A stretch of 64,000 nt of DNA, taken from Chryseobacterium soldanellicola (GTDB taxonomy: Bacteria > Bacteroidota > Bacteroidia > Flavobacteriales > Weeksellaceae). Made by a program: the position numbers and the translations under genes. Positions 50,953-60,279 of the stretch are shown in pieces. The stretch spans positions 744,001 through 808,000 of the forward strand of contig NZ_FNKL01000002.1 of NCBI RefSeq assembly GCF_900100115.1. Direction: 5' to 3'. Below the pieces are notes generated by a model. That model did not search any database. It was not told where the DNA came from and saw only the letters and a program-made list of their open reading frames with translations. Each line of letters begins with the position of its first letter. Positions within the stretch are counted from its first letter, which is position 1.

Positions 50953-52362
50953 TTATAAAGTTTTTGACTGACAGACAAAATCCGAGGTTGGAAGTTTTTC
51001 TGTTTTTTTAATTCCGTTAAAACCACCTTCTATTTCGGTAAAGTTTCTGATTCCATGTGAGTTAAGAATGCTTGCTGCGATCATGCTTCTGTAACCTCCG
51101 GCACAATGCAGAAAGAAATGTTCAGAATCATTAATTGTGCTTACCCAATCACTTATTGCGTCTAATGGTTTGCTGTACGCATTGTCAATATGTTCTGCAG
51201 AATATTCTGAAATTTTACGGACATCAATAATTTTTGAATCTTCTGTAAATTGTTCTGTAAACTCAAGAGGAGAAATTCTTTTCACTTCATCCGTTTCTTT
51301 CCCTGAATTTTTCCAGGAAGCAAAACCTCCTTTTAAATATCCCAACACATTGTCGAATCCGACTCTGCTTAATCTTGTGATCACTTCTTCTTCAGTTCCT
51401 TCGTCAGAAACCAATAAAATTGGGTGTTTTACGTCTACAATCAGATTGCCTACCCAAGGCGCAAAATCACCTTTTAAACCTATATTAATAGAATTTGGAA
51501 TGAATCCTTTGTGGAAATCTGCGGCAATTCTTGTATCTAAAACCAAGGCTCCGGTTTCTTCAGCATAATTTTCAAAATCTTCTACAGGAATAGGATTTAA
51601 ACCTTTATTCATCACACTGTCAAGACTTTCATAACCTCCTTTATTCATGGCTACATTCATCCCGAAATATTTTGGAGGAGCCGTCAGGCCGTCAAGAACT
51701 TCTTTGATAAAAGATTCTTTATCAGGCTGATTTAATGCATAATTTGTTCTTTTTTGATTGCCTAAAAGATCCACAGTTTCTTTCTGCATATTTTTTCCAC
51801 ATGCAGAACCCGCGCCGTGAGCAGGATAAACGGTAATGCTGTCATCCAAAGGAAGGATTTTGCTTTGCAAGCTTTCGTATAAAATTCCGGCAAGGTCTTC
51901 CTGGGTAAGATTTGTTGCTTTTTGAGCAAGATCAGGTCTTCCGACGTCACCTAAAAATAAGGTGTCACCCGTGAAAATAGCAGTTTCTTTCCCAAGTTCA
52001 TCAATCAGAAGATATGTTGTGCTTTCCATCGTGTGGCCTGGGGTGTGAAGCGCTTTTATCTTTACTTTTCCGATCTCGAAAATTTGGTTGTCTTCTGCAA
52101 TAATTGCCTCAAATTCAGGGTTGGCGGTTGGTCCGTAAACAATCGGGGCATCAGTTTTTTTACTTAAATCCAAATGTCCCGAGACAAAATCTGCATGAAA
52201 ATGAGTTTCAAAAATATATTTTAACGTTACATTATCTTTTTCCAAACGATCAAGATAAGGCTTTACTTCTCTCAACGGGTCTATGATAGCAGCTTCATTT
52301 TCTGATACGATGTAATAGGCGCCCTGTGCCAGGCAGCCTGTATATATTTGTTCAACTTTCAT
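50953..52362 (-). CDS. MBL-fold hydrolase with two rhodanese domains (persulfide dioxygenase-like)
   Basis: 469 aa from ATG 52362 (MKVEQIYTGCLAQGAYYIVS); an upstream in-frame ATG at 52401 adds 13 residues of no family likeness. The N-terminal metallo-beta-lactamase domain has His54, His56, Asp58 in THFHADFVSGH, the HTPGH loop, GDTLFLGDVGRPDL and PAHGAGSACG, the ETHE1-like pattern. Two rhodanese domains follow at about 260-365 and 370-469. The first has Asp where the Cys should be (LLVSDEGTEE) and is probably inactive; the second keeps the Cys (HCAGGYRS). Likely role: persulfide oxidation or sulfur transfer. Confidence 0.9.
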   Translation of the reverse strand: MKVEQIYTGCLAQGAYYIVSENEAAIIDPLREVKPYLDRLEKDNVTLKYIFETHFHADFVSGHLDLSKKTDAPIVYGPTANPEFEAIIAEDNQIFEIGKVKIKALHTPGHTMESTTYLLIDELGKETAIFTGDTLFLGDVGRPDLAQKATNLTQEDLAGILYESLQSKILPLDDSITVYPAHGAGSACGKNMQKETVDLLGNQKRTNYALNQPDKESFIKEVLDGLTAPPKYFGMNVAMNKGGYESLDSVMNKGLNPIPVEDFENYAEETGALVLDTRIAADFHKGFIPNSINIGLKGDFAPWVGNLIVDVKHPILLVSDEGTEEEVITRLSRVGFDNVLGYLKGGFASWKNSGKETDEVKRISPLEFTEQFTEDSKIIDVRKISEYSAEHIDNAYSKPLDAISDWVSTINDSEHFFLHCAGGYRSMIAASILNSHGIRNFTEIEGGFNGIKKTEKLPTSDFVCQSKTL

Positions 52363-52629
52363 TTCTTCTGTAACAGTTTTGTTGTTATTTTCAATATACA
52401 AAAATCGGCTTTATTTTTTTAAAACAAACTAAAATAAATAAACCATAAAGATAGAATAAATCTATAAAGCTTTTATTTATTCTAATTTAGAATATTAAAA
52501 TAGCCAATTCAAAAATTTCAACACTAATTTAAGCATATTTATAGAGACTGAAAACAGAATTTAGCCAGGATAATTTTTCAGCGCTAAATGTTTCTAAAAA
52601 ACTTTATATTTATGAGTTAAAAAAATCAA

Positions 52630-54156
52630 ATGGCAGATAAAACAAAATTTATTGAAGAATTAAAGGCAAGATATATTCCGAAAGGAGAACATATTATATT
52701 AGGAAAAGCAATGTTAGACGGGGAAGTCGTAACGGAAGTTGATGTTACCATTCCTCTGAAAACAATCAATCGTCACGGGCTTATTGCCGGAGCAACCGGA
52801 ACCGGAAAGACAAAAACACTGCAGGTTTTTGCAGAACAGCTTTCTCATGCGGGAATTCCGTCCTTGGTTTTGGATATTAAAGGAGATTTTTCGGGAATTG
52901 CTGAAGCTGGCGAGAAAAATTCAATTATTGAAGAACGATATGCAAAAACAGGTCTTCCTTACAATCCGCAGCCGTTTCCGGTAGAATTAATGAGCATTTC
53001 CGGAGGAAAAGGAGTAAAATTAAAAGCCACCGTTACAGAATTCGGGCCGATTTTATTAAGCAAAATTTTAGAATTAAATGATACTCAGCAAAGTATCATG
53101 TCTATTGTTTTTAAATATTGTGATGATAAGGGTCTTCCTTTAATTGATCTTAATGATTTAAAGAAAGTTTTACAGTACGTTACCGATAATGCACAGGGAA
53201 AAGCTGAGCTTTCAGCCAATTACGGCTCGATTGCTCCGGCTTCTTTGGGTGCGATTTTAAGATCAATTGTCGCTCTGGAACAACAGGGTGCGGCGAGTTT
53301 CTTCGGAGAATTAAGTTTTGATGTTCATGATTTGCTTGAAACAAGGGACGGAAAAGGCGTTGTGAATATTTTGAGAGTTGCTGATATTCAGAGTAAGCCA
53401 CAGCTGTTTTCAACATTTATGCTTTCTCTTTTTGCTGAAATTTATATGACTTTTCCGGAAGAAGGCGACAGTGGAAAACCTAAGCTGGTGCTTTTCATTG
53501 ATGAAGCTCATTTGATTTTTGATGAAGCTTCAAAAGCGCTTCTTTCACAAATCGAAACGATGGTAAAACTGATTCGTTCGAAAGGAGTCGGGATTTATTT
53601 TATTACCCAAATTCCCGGGGATGTACCTGAAAATGTGCTTTCTCAGTTAGGTCTGAAAATCCAGCACGCGTTGAGAGGATTTACCGCAAAAGATAAAAAG
53701 GAAATTTCCAAGGCTGTTGAAAATTATCCGGAAACAGCGTTTTATAATGCGTCAAGCTTAATTCAGAATTTAGGAATCGGAGAAGCTTTTATTACCGCTT
53801 TGGATGAAAAAGGAATTCCTACACCGTTGGTTCACACCTATTTAATTTCTCCGGAATCCAGAATGGATGTTTTGAATGACACGGAAATTGCAGAACTGAC
53901 GAGTAAATCTGCTTTGGTTGCAAAATATGATAAAATCGTTGACAGTGAATCTGCGTATGAAATATTAGTCAACAGAATGGAACAGGCAGCCGAAAATCCG
54001 GCACCGAACCAAAAAGCAAAACCCGTAAAAGAAGAGCCCGGAATGTTTGAGCAGGTTCTAAAAAGCCAGGCAGGAAGAACATTTACCAGCACGTTGATGC
54101 GTGAAGGCGCAAAAGCAATTTTAGGAATGCTTGGCTTAGGAGGAAGAAAAAGGTAG
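52630..54156 (+). CDS. HerA-like helicase-domain ATPase (DUF853, YjgR-type)
   Basis: 508 aa. Walker A GATGTGKT at residues 54-61, Walker B LVLFIDEAHLIF at about 288-299, and the ITQIPGDVPENVLSQLG and HALRGFTAKDKKEI segments of DUF853. The C-terminus has a charged linker and a basic tail (GLGGRKR). These proteins resemble FtsK/HerA translocases but the role is not established. The next gene's ATG follows the stop directly. Confidence 0.9.
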   Translation: MADKTKFIEELKARYIPKGEHIILGKAMLDGEVVTEVDVTIPLKTINRHGLIAGATGTGKTKTLQVFAEQLSHAGIPSLVLDIKGDFSGIAEAGEKNSIIEERYAKTGLPYNPQPFPVELMSISGGKGVKLKATVTEFGPILLSKILELNDTQQSIMSIVFKYCDDKGLPLIDLNDLKKVLQYVTDNAQGKAELSANYGSIAPASLGAILRSIVALEQQGAASFFGELSFDVHDLLETRDGKGVVNILRVADIQSKPQLFSTFMLSLFAEIYMTFPEEGDSGKPKLVLFIDEAHLIFDEASKALLSQIETMVKLIRSKGVGIYFITQIPGDVPENVLSQLGLKIQHALRGFTAKDKKEISKAVENYPETAFYNASSLIQNLGIGEAFITALDEKGIPTPLVHTYLISPESRMDVLNDTEIAELTSKSALVAKYDKIVDSESAYEILVNRMEQAAENPAPNQKAKPVKEEPGMFEQVLKSQAGRTFTSTLMREGAKAILGMLGLGGRKR

Positions 54157-54549
54157 ATGTTTGTGTTTTTAAATATTTTTAGTTTTAAAGTAATTTCAAT
54201 GATAAAAATACCGTCGTTTTATTTTGTCGGATTGGCTTTTTTAAATTTAATAATGGACAGTTTGCATTCAAAATTTAGCTTTTTTGATGTAATTTTTATT
54301 ATTTTAGCAGGATTGCCTTTGCTGGTCGACAAAAAATGGTTGTATCAGATCTTTGGAGCGCTGGTTTCTATGAGCAGTTTATATATCGTGTTTGCGGTTT
54401 TTATTTCAAACATAAAAGATATTCAACAGAATCAGATACAGCCGCTCTGGACGTATGGCATGGGTTATGTAATAAGTTTGGTAACCTTGTTTTTCGGACT
54501 TATAATGACGAGGATTATTAGCATTAATTTAAAGAAATCAGTTGTATAA
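54157..54549 (+). CDS. Small multi-pass membrane protein, unknown function
   Basis: 130 aa, four hydrophobic segments (SFYFVGLAFLNLIMDSLHS, FDVIFIILAGLPLLVDKKW, SSLYIVFAVFISNI, YVISLVTLFFGLIMT). The first ATG abuts the stop of the preceding gene; an internal ATG at 54199 (MIKIPSFYF) is an equally likely start and would remove a poorly conserved N-terminus. It is 12 bp from the next gene, suggesting an operon of three genes. Confidence 0.65.
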   Translation: MFVFLNIFSFKVISMIKIPSFYFVGLAFLNLIMDSLHSKFSFFDVIFIILAGLPLLVDKKWLYQIFGALVSMSSLYIVFAVFISNIKDIQQNQIQPLWTYGMGYVISLVTLFFGLIMTRIISINLKKSVV

Positions 54550-54561
54550 CAGTAATTTATA

Positions 54562-55785
54562 ATGTATTCAATTATAGATATAGAAAGTAATGGTGCAGGT
54601 TATAGAAAAGAATGCATTATAGACATCGCCATCTACCGGTATGATGGTCAGAAGATTACGGATCAATTTATATCACTGGTAAATCCTGAAAGTGATATTA
54701 CTCCTTTTGTACAGAAATTGACCAATATTACCCCAAAAATGGTCAAAACCGCCCCGAAATTTCATGAAATTGCCAAAAGAGTCATTGAAATCACTCAAAA
54801 CACAACGTTGGTTGGTCACAATATCGATTTTGATTACAGAATGCTTCGCCAGTCTTTCAAACAGCTTGGCTATGATTTCAAAATCAATACTTTAGATACG
54901 ATTCCTCTGGCTAAAAAGCTGATTCCGGATGAGGTAAGCTATTCTCTTGGAAAATTGGTGAAATCGTTAGGAATTCCTTTAACCAATCATCACAGAGCAG
55001 ATGGGGATGCACGTGCCACGTTGGAATTATTTAAGCTTTTGATTTCAAAAGACACTGAAAATGAGATCATTCAAAAGCAGCACGATGAAACCAATGCAGA
55101 GAATTATATCAACAAAATCAAGCAGTTGACCCAAGATCTGCCGAATGAAAAAGGTTTTGTCTATTTTCAGAATGAAGGTGGAAAAATCATTTTTTCTGAT
55201 CATGTTCAGGATATTAATAAATTTTCAAAGAAAGTTTTTAATTCTAAATCTAAAAAGTGGGAAGCGGTTCAAAAAGCTGTTGAGCAAATAAATTTTGAAC
55301 TTACCGGAACCGATATTATTGCGAAGCTTATTTTAAATTCTAAAAATGTTAGAAAAAAGGAGTCACTTCCTTTCGGGCTTTATTTTAGGAATAATAAATA
55401 TTTTGTCGAAAAAAATAATCTGAACAAAACAGAAAAGCCAATTCTCAAGTTCAGGTCTTTTACACAGGGCTCAAAAGCGGTTCAGTTCATTGGAAAGATC
55501 AATGAATATAATGATGTGAATGTTCTCAGAAATAAATTAGATTTCAGAAAAAAAAGCGAGCTTTGGCTGGGCACAGGAAGAAAATTAGGTGAAAAGTTAT
55601 TTTTAATCATAGAAAACGGAAAGGTGCTTTCTTATGGTTTTTACGATCTTTTTACGCAAATTCAAACATTCAGCAAACTTTCAAAGTTAAAAATTGACCT
55701 TCTTTTCCAGTCGGCAGATTTAAATAATGAACTGCAGCTGGCATTGCTTCGCGGCGATTTTGAAACACTGCCGTTGCCAAAATAA
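54562..55785 (+). CDS. DnaQ-like DEDDh 3'-5' exonuclease with unknown C-terminal half
   Basis: 407 aa. Exo I motif Asp6-Glu8 in IIDIESNG, exo II in LVGHNIDFDYRML, exo III in HHRADGDARATLELF, with the His of the DEDDh class. The C-terminal ~230 residues, with NKIKQLTQDLPNEKGFVYFQNEGG, RFFxx-like basic stretches and YGFYDLFTQIQTF, resemble the tails of Bacteroidota exonuclease proteins related to UvrC/GIY-YIG fusions, but no GIY-YIG catalytic motif is intact here. Could act in repair; substrate unknown. Confidence 0.85.
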   Translation: MYSIIDIESNGAGYRKECIIDIAIYRYDGQKITDQFISLVNPESDITPFVQKLTNITPKMVKTAPKFHEIAKRVIEITQNTTLVGHNIDFDYRMLRQSFKQLGYDFKINTLDTIPLAKKLIPDEVSYSLGKLVKSLGIPLTNHHRADGDARATLELFKLLISKDTENEIIQKQHDETNAENYINKIKQLTQDLPNEKGFVYFQNEGGKIIFSDHVQDINKFSKKVFNSKSKKWEAVQKAVEQINFELTGTDIIAKLILNSKNVRKKESLPFGLYFRNNKYFVEKNNLNKTEKPILKFRSFTQGSKAVQFIGKINEYNDVNVLRNKLDFRKKSELWLGTGRKLGEKLFLIIENGKVLSYGFYDLFTQIQTFSKLSKLKIDLLFQSADLNNELQLALLRGDFETLPLPK

Positions 55786-55799
55786 TTTACAATTACTTT

Positions 55800-55953
55800 A
55801 TGGATCATTTTAATATCTTCTCCGTGGAAATTCATTTTCTATTAAATAAAAGAGGATAAGAAATTATTTTTACCAAAATGGTCGGGATTTGTATTGACCG
55901 TCAACTTCGCGAATCCGCTATCTGTTATTGTCCTTTATGGGTTATCATTCTGA
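55800..55953 (+). pseudogene. Frameshifted DUF5808-like remnant
   Basis: From ATG 55800 the frame reads MDHFNIFSVEIHFLLNKRG then a stop. Shifting by one base at 55854 continues in a good match to DUF5808 wording: DKKLFLPKWSGFVLTVNFAN then PLSVIVLYGLSF and a stop at 55951. The pattern NKxDKxxFLPK..G...TVNFANP is characteristic, so a single-base insertion and probable truncation are the simplest reading. It fills the 359-bp gap between the exonuclease and lysA together with a terminator. Confidence 0.5.
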
Positions 55954-55985
55954 TTTTTTCAATCGGAAAGTAGTCAAATAAGCAA

Positions 55986-56024
55986 AATAAAAAACTTTTT
56001 AAACTCGTATAAAAGTTTTTTATT
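55986..56024 (+). terminator. Terminator of the HerA-exonuclease operon
   Basis: AATAAAAAACTTTT / AAAAGTTTTTTATT with an 11-nt loop; AT-rich but perfect 14-bp stem and T run. Confidence 0.6.
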
Positions 56025-56092
56025 CTTTAAAAATTAAATTATTAAGAATAATCTTCTATGTGATTGATTTTAAATTATAAACAAATTCTTAC

Positions 56093-56100
56093 TACCTTTG
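56093..56100 (+). promoter_or_regulatory. -7 box of lysA
   Basis: TACCTTTG, 44 nt before the lysA ATG. Confidence 0.6.
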
Positions 56101-56144
56101 CCCTTTCTTAAAATAACAAAAAAAGAAGTTTTACTTAATCAATT

Positions 56145-57344
56145 ATGAATTCAAAAGAATTACTAAAGATTGCCAATGAGTTTGGTACACCGGTGTATGT
56201 TTACGATGCAGAATCGATCAAAATTCAATACGAAAAACTTACATCTTCTTTTTTAAAACACACAAAGTTCTTCTATGCAGCGAAGGCGTTGACCAACATC
56301 AACATCCTTAAGTATGTCAAGAACCTGGGTGCTTCTTTGGATTGTGTATCGATTAATGAAGTGAAGCTTGGTTTAAAGGCAGGATTTCCGAAAGAGAAAA
56401 TATTATTCACTCCCAATTGTGTTGACCTGGCAGAGATCGAGGAAGCCATGACGTTCGGCGTGCACATTAATATTGATAATATCTCTATTTTGGAGCAGTT
56501 CGGGAACAAATATGGTAATACATACCCGATTTTAGTAAGAATCAACCCGCATATTTTTGCAGGGGGAAACTATAAAATTTCAACGGGACACATCGACAGT
56601 AAGTTTGGGATCTCCATTCACCAGGTTCGTCATATCGAAAGAGTGATGAAAAGCACGAATCTGAATGTTGAAGGTCTTCACATGCATACAGGAAGCGAAA
56701 TTAAAGATCCTGAGGTTTTCTTACAGGCTTTGGATATTATGTTGGAGCTTTCCGAGCATTTCCCGAATCTGAAATATCTGGATATGGGAAGTGGCTTCAA
56801 AATTCCTTATCAGGACAGTGAAGAGGAAACTGATGTAAAAACATTAGGTAAGAAAGTAGAGAAAGTTATTTCTGAATTTTCAAAATCTACAGGAAAAAAA
56901 TTCGAATTATGGTTTGAGCCAGGAAAATTTTTGGTTGGAAAAAGCGGATATTTATTAGTTAAAGCTAATGTGATCAAGCAAACAACTGCGACTGTTTTCG
57001 TTGGCGTGAATTCCGGGTTTAATCATCTGATTCGTCCGATGTTCTATGATTCTTACCATGTTATCGAAAATTTATCTAATCCAAAAGGAGCAGAAAGAAT
57101 TTATACCGTAGTTGGAAACATCTGTGAAACAGATACTTTTGCTTGGGACAGAAAATTGAATGAAGTAAGAGAAGGTGATATTCTGGCGTTCCACAATGCG
57201 GGAGCTTACGGTTTTGAAATGAGCTCAAATTTTAATTCAAGGTTAAAGCCCGCGGAAGTTCTTTTTTTAGACGGAAAAGCTCATTTGATCAGAAAAAGAG
57301 ACGAATTTGAAGATTTACTGAGAAATCAGATTGAAATATTGTAA
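56145..57344 (+). CDS. lysA: Diaminopimelate decarboxylase
   Basis: 399-aa fold-type III PLP enzyme, last step of lysine synthesis. The PLP lysine is Lys47 in FFYAAKALTN. Further motifs: LHMHTGSEIKDPEVFLQAL, MGSGFKIPYQDSEE, FEPGKFLVGKSGYL, NICETDTFAWDRKL and the C-terminal NAGAYGFEMSSNFNSR with the active-site Tyr. Single gene with its own promoter and terminator. Confidence 0.96.
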   Translation: MNSKELLKIANEFGTPVYVYDAESIKIQYEKLTSSFLKHTKFFYAAKALTNINILKYVKNLGASLDCVSINEVKLGLKAGFPKEKILFTPNCVDLAEIEEAMTFGVHINIDNISILEQFGNKYGNTYPILVRINPHIFAGGNYKISTGHIDSKFGISIHQVRHIERVMKSTNLNVEGLHMHTGSEIKDPEVFLQALDIMLELSEHFPNLKYLDMGSGFKIPYQDSEEETDVKTLGKKVEKVISEFSKSTGKKFELWFEPGKFLVGKSGYLLVKANVIKQTTATVFVGVNSGFNHLIRPMFYDSYHVIENLSNPKGAERIYTVVGNICETDTFAWDRKLNEVREGDILAFHNAGAYGFEMSSNFNSRLKPAEVLFLDGKAHLIRKRDEFEDLLRNQIEIL

Positions 57345-57363
57345 TTCAGATTAAAAAATATTT

Positions 57364-57397
57364 AAAAGAAACTTCGCTATTCAGTGAGGTTTCTTTT
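57364..57397 (+). terminator. Terminator of lysA
   Basis: AAAAGAAACTTCGCT / AGTGAGGTTTCTTTT, 15-bp stem with two G-T pairs and a 4-nt loop, then T run. Confidence 0.82.
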
Positions 57398-57404
57398 TTT
57401 GCCG

Positions 57405-57412
57405 TAATTTTG
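57405..57412 (+). promoter_or_regulatory. -7 box for the TonB-C-like gene
   Basis: TAATTTTG, 27 nt before ATG 57440. Confidence 0.5.
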
Positions 57413-57439
57413 TTCTATCAATTAATAATAAGTAGGCTC

Positions 57440-57925
57440 ATGAAAACACTCGCATTATTTTTAGGTCTTCTTGTGTCAAATTTTGCATTTGCTCAACAGG
57501 ACATTGAAGAAAGAGATGATAATATAATCACCGAAAACAACAAAAATATCTTAAAAATAGATATTAAAGAACCGTTGCTTCAGATTGCGGTAAAAAATTG
57601 TAATGATTTTAAAGCAGCAGGTTTTGAAGGCGGAATTCCTGCGTACAAAGAAATGCTGAGAAAATATATGTATGATTATCTCAATTCTGAATTTTATATC
57701 TTAAATGGAGATTTTACCTTTACATTAACCGTTGATCAGACAGGAAAAGTAACAAATATTGAAGGTGCCCCAAAAGTGGCGAACAGCGAAGTTTTCTTTG
57801 ATGATATGAAGTATGTCGTAAGAAGAATCAAAAAGAACTGGATTCCTGCAAGCTGCAACGGCCAGGCCGTAACTTCTGAAATAAAAATTAAAATGAATTT
57901 CTCATCAATTGCTACGGATTTGTAA
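57440..57925 (+). CDS. Exported protein with TonB C-terminal-like domain
   Basis: 161 aa from ATG 57440 (MKTLALFLGLLVSNFAFAQQ, signal peptide); an upstream ATG at 57410 would hide the signal. The C-terminal part FTLTVDQTGKVTNIEGAP ... VRRIKKNWIPASCNGQAVTS resembles the TonB C-terminal fold of Bacteroidota energy transducers, but there is no membrane anchor or Pro-rich linker, so it is a soluble periplasmic relative. Function unknown. Confidence 0.7.
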   Translation: MKTLALFLGLLVSNFAFAQQDIEERDDNIITENNKNILKIDIKEPLLQIAVKNCNDFKAAGFEGGIPAYKEMLRKYMYDYLNSEFYILNGDFTFTLTVDQTGKVTNIEGAPKVANSEVFFDDMKYVVRRIKKNWIPASCNGQAVTSEIKIKMNFSSIATDL

Positions 57926-58264
57926 TGAAAGTTTAGTGTGAAATAATATATAATTTCAATCATAAAATCATCAATACAGAAATTTAATTATTAAAAATTA
58001 TTATTTATTTTAATCTTAATGTTCAATAATTCGGGCAAGTCTCTTGTGAGTGCAGATGGAACGATAGATTTTGTAAAATATTCTGATTCGATTGAAATTG
58101 AAATGAGATGGATAGAAGAGAATTTAGAATTCAATAATTCCTGCCATTCTGTCACAGGATTTTGTATCTTTGCAAATTCAATGAGTTCAGAGTTTAATGT
58201 TTTACGTTCAAGTTGCCTTGCAATAGACTTAAACCTTAGACTTAAACCTAAAACAGACACTATC
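57926..58264. other. Gap before miaB, holds its promoter but no other gene
   Basis: 339 bp with an in-frame extension of miaB that lacks family likeness, a -7 box at 58165-58172 and low-complexity GACTTAAACCTTAGACTTAAA-type repeats near 58228 (shown in part). I see no other feature. Confidence 0.55.
58165..58172 (+). promoter_or_regulatory. -7 box of miaB
   Basis: TATCTTTG followed by CAAA, about 92 nt before the GTG at 58265 and 8 nt before an in-frame ATG at 58181. It lies inside the long upstream extension of the frame, which argues that translation begins downstream of it. Confidence 0.65.
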
Positions 58265-59704
58265 GTGCAAGAAAAATATATAGACGAAACAAAACAGGGA
58301 GAAGCCTTTGCGATTGCTGAAAAAGACGGAAATTCTAAAAAATTATTTTTGGAAAGCTACGGCTGTCAGATGAATTTCTCTGACTCTGAGATCGTTGCAT
58401 CTATTCTTAATGAGCAGGGATACAATACCACTCTAAAGGTAGAAGAAGCAGACCTTATCCTTCTAAATACATGCTCAATTCGTGAAAAAGCTGAGCAAAC
58501 GGTGAGAATGCGTCTTTCTCAGTTCAAAAACCTGAAGAAAGAAAGACCAAATATGACGGTTGGTGTTCTTGGTTGTATGGCTGAAAGGTTGAAAACCAAA
58601 TTCTTAGAAGAAGAACAATTGGTTGATTTAGTCGTTGGTCCTGATGCGTACAGAGATCTTCCGAATCTTTTAAAAGAAACAGAAGACGGACGAGATGCGA
58701 TCAACGTAATTCTTTCAAAAGAAGAAACTTATGCAGATATTAACCCTGTTCGTTTAGGGGGAAATGGTGTTACAGCTTTCGTTACAATCACGAGAGGTTG
58801 CGATAATATGTGTACATTCTGCGTCGTTCCGTTTACGAGAGGGAGAGAAAGAAGCCGTGATCCGCACTCAATTCTTGAAGAATGTAAAAATCTTTGGGAA
58901 AGTGGCTACAAAGAAATTACCCTTTTAGGACAAAACGTAGACTCCTACCTTTGGTACGGAGGCGGTCCTAAAAAAGATTTCGCAAAAGCTTCAGAAATGC
59001 AGAAAGCTACGGCTGTTGATTTTTCTCAATTGCTTGATTTGGTGGCTAAAGCTGTTCCGGAAATGAGAATCAGGTTCTCGACTTCCAATCCGCAGGATAT
59101 GAGTCTGGATGTGTTCAGAATGATGGCAAAGCATGATAATATCTGTAAATATGTTCACCTTCCTGTTCAGAGTGGAAGCAATAAAATGCTGGAAGCCATG
59201 AACAGACAGCATACACGTGAGGAATATTTAGATTTAATTAAAAAAGCGAAAGAAATCGTTCCTGATATTTCTTTTTCACAAGATATGATCATCGGTTTCT
59301 GCAACGAAACGGAAGAAGATCACCAGGATACATTAAGCTTAATGAGAGAAGTAGAATATGATTACGGTTATATGTTTGCCTACTCAGAAAGACCGGGAAC
59401 TCCGGCTCACAAGAAAATGGAAGACAATATTCCTGCCGATGTTAAGCAGAGACGTCTGGCTGAAGTGATCGCTTTACAGGGCGAATTATCCAGAAATCGT
59501 ATGAAGTCTTATGTCGGGAAAACCCATAAAATTTTAATCGAAGGAATTTCAAAGAAGAATAAAAACCAATGGAAAGGAAGAAATTCTCAAAATGCCGTTT
59601 GCGTCTTTGATATGCTTGAAGGCCAGAAAATTGGTGACATTGTGGACGTTTTCGTTTTTGACAACACACAAGGCACACTTTTAGGGGAAACAGTGAAAAG
59701 CTAA
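58265..59704 (+). CDS. miaB: tRNA-2-methylthio-N6-dimethylallyladenosine synthase
   Basis: Radical SAM methylthiotransferase for i6A37 of tRNA, 479 aa from GTG 58265. N-terminal cluster Cys34, Cys70 and Cys104 (YGCQMN, LNTCSIR, VLGCMAER); radical SAM Cys179, Cys183, Cys186 in TRGCDNMCTFCVVPFTRGRE; C-terminal TRAM domain ending QGTLLGETVKS. The start is uncertain: ATG 58181 would add 28 residues, and the longest frame from 58019 includes the promoter box and can be excluded. Works upstream of MiaE (36950). Confidence 0.94.
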   Translation: MQEKYIDETKQGEAFAIAEKDGNSKKLFLESYGCQMNFSDSEIVASILNEQGYNTTLKVEEADLILLNTCSIREKAEQTVRMRLSQFKNLKKERPNMTVGVLGCMAERLKTKFLEEEQLVDLVVGPDAYRDLPNLLKETEDGRDAINVILSKEETYADINPVRLGGNGVTAFVTITRGCDNMCTFCVVPFTRGRERSRDPHSILEECKNLWESGYKEITLLGQNVDSYLWYGGGPKKDFAKASEMQKATAVDFSQLLDLVAKAVPEMRIRFSTSNPQDMSLDVFRMMAKHDNICKYVHLPVQSGSNKMLEAMNRQHTREEYLDLIKKAKEIVPDISFSQDMIIGFCNETEEDHQDTLSLMREVEYDYGYMFAYSERPGTPAHKKMEDNIPADVKQRRLAEVIALQGELSRNRMKSYVGKTHKILIEGISKKNKNQWKGRNSQNAVCVFDMLEGQKIGDIVDVFVFDNTQGTLLGETVKS

Positions 59705-59758
59705 TCCGTATTCAACGAATATATTAATTAAATAAAATTATTAACCAATAAATAGACA

Positions 59759-60193
59759 ATGGAAAAGTTTCATAAATATTGCCTAAGTGTATTGTTGGTA
59801 ATAATCTGCAGCAATATTTCTGCGCACGTCAATAACGGAACTCTTGGAAGTGAGGATTATAAGAAGCTGTGCGAAGTGTACAGCAAATTTTTAAATTCTC
59901 AGAATGGTAAAGAATCCCGGGAATTTTGTGTCAGAAAAAAGACAATTCAGTATAATGCAATCCATCAAAAGCAGAACGCGGCTGATATTGCTGAAATATT
60001 TTCCGGTTTACGTCATAATTCAGGCTTTTTAAAAGAAAATTTTGGATTATATGGACTTGAAAATGGAAAATATGATAAGATTTTAGAAAATTTTGAGAAA
60101 AACAGCAAGACATATAGCTTTGCTGAAACGGAATATTTTAAAAGTAAAGTTTCAAAGATCAGAAACAAGGATTATTTAGAAAAAGTTAGTTAA
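59759..60193 (+). CDS. Small exported protein, unknown function
   Basis: 144 aa with a signal peptide (YCLSVLLVIICSNISAH) and a helical, Lys/Asn-rich mature region with two Cys (KLCEVYSKFL and REFCVRKK). No domain recognised. It lies between miaB and the sigma54 activator gene; relation to either is unclear. Confidence 0.65.
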   Translation: MEKFHKYCLSVLLVIICSNISAHVNNGTLGSEDYKKLCEVYSKFLNSQNGKESREFCVRKKTIQYNAIHQKQNAADIAEIFSGLRHNSGFLKENFGLYGLENGKYDKILENFEKNSKTYSFAETEYFKSKVSKIRNKDYLEKVS

Positions 60194-60279
60194 AAATTAA
60201 ACAATTATTTCAGACTAATTAACAGACCTGCAATTCATTAGCGCAGGTTCAACTTTAAATCAATAATCTAAATTTACTT

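Noticed and set aside
51137..51568. 143-aa open frame opposite the MBL-rhodanese gene
   Set aside because: Antisense shadow of a well-supported gene; no recognisable domain or promoter.
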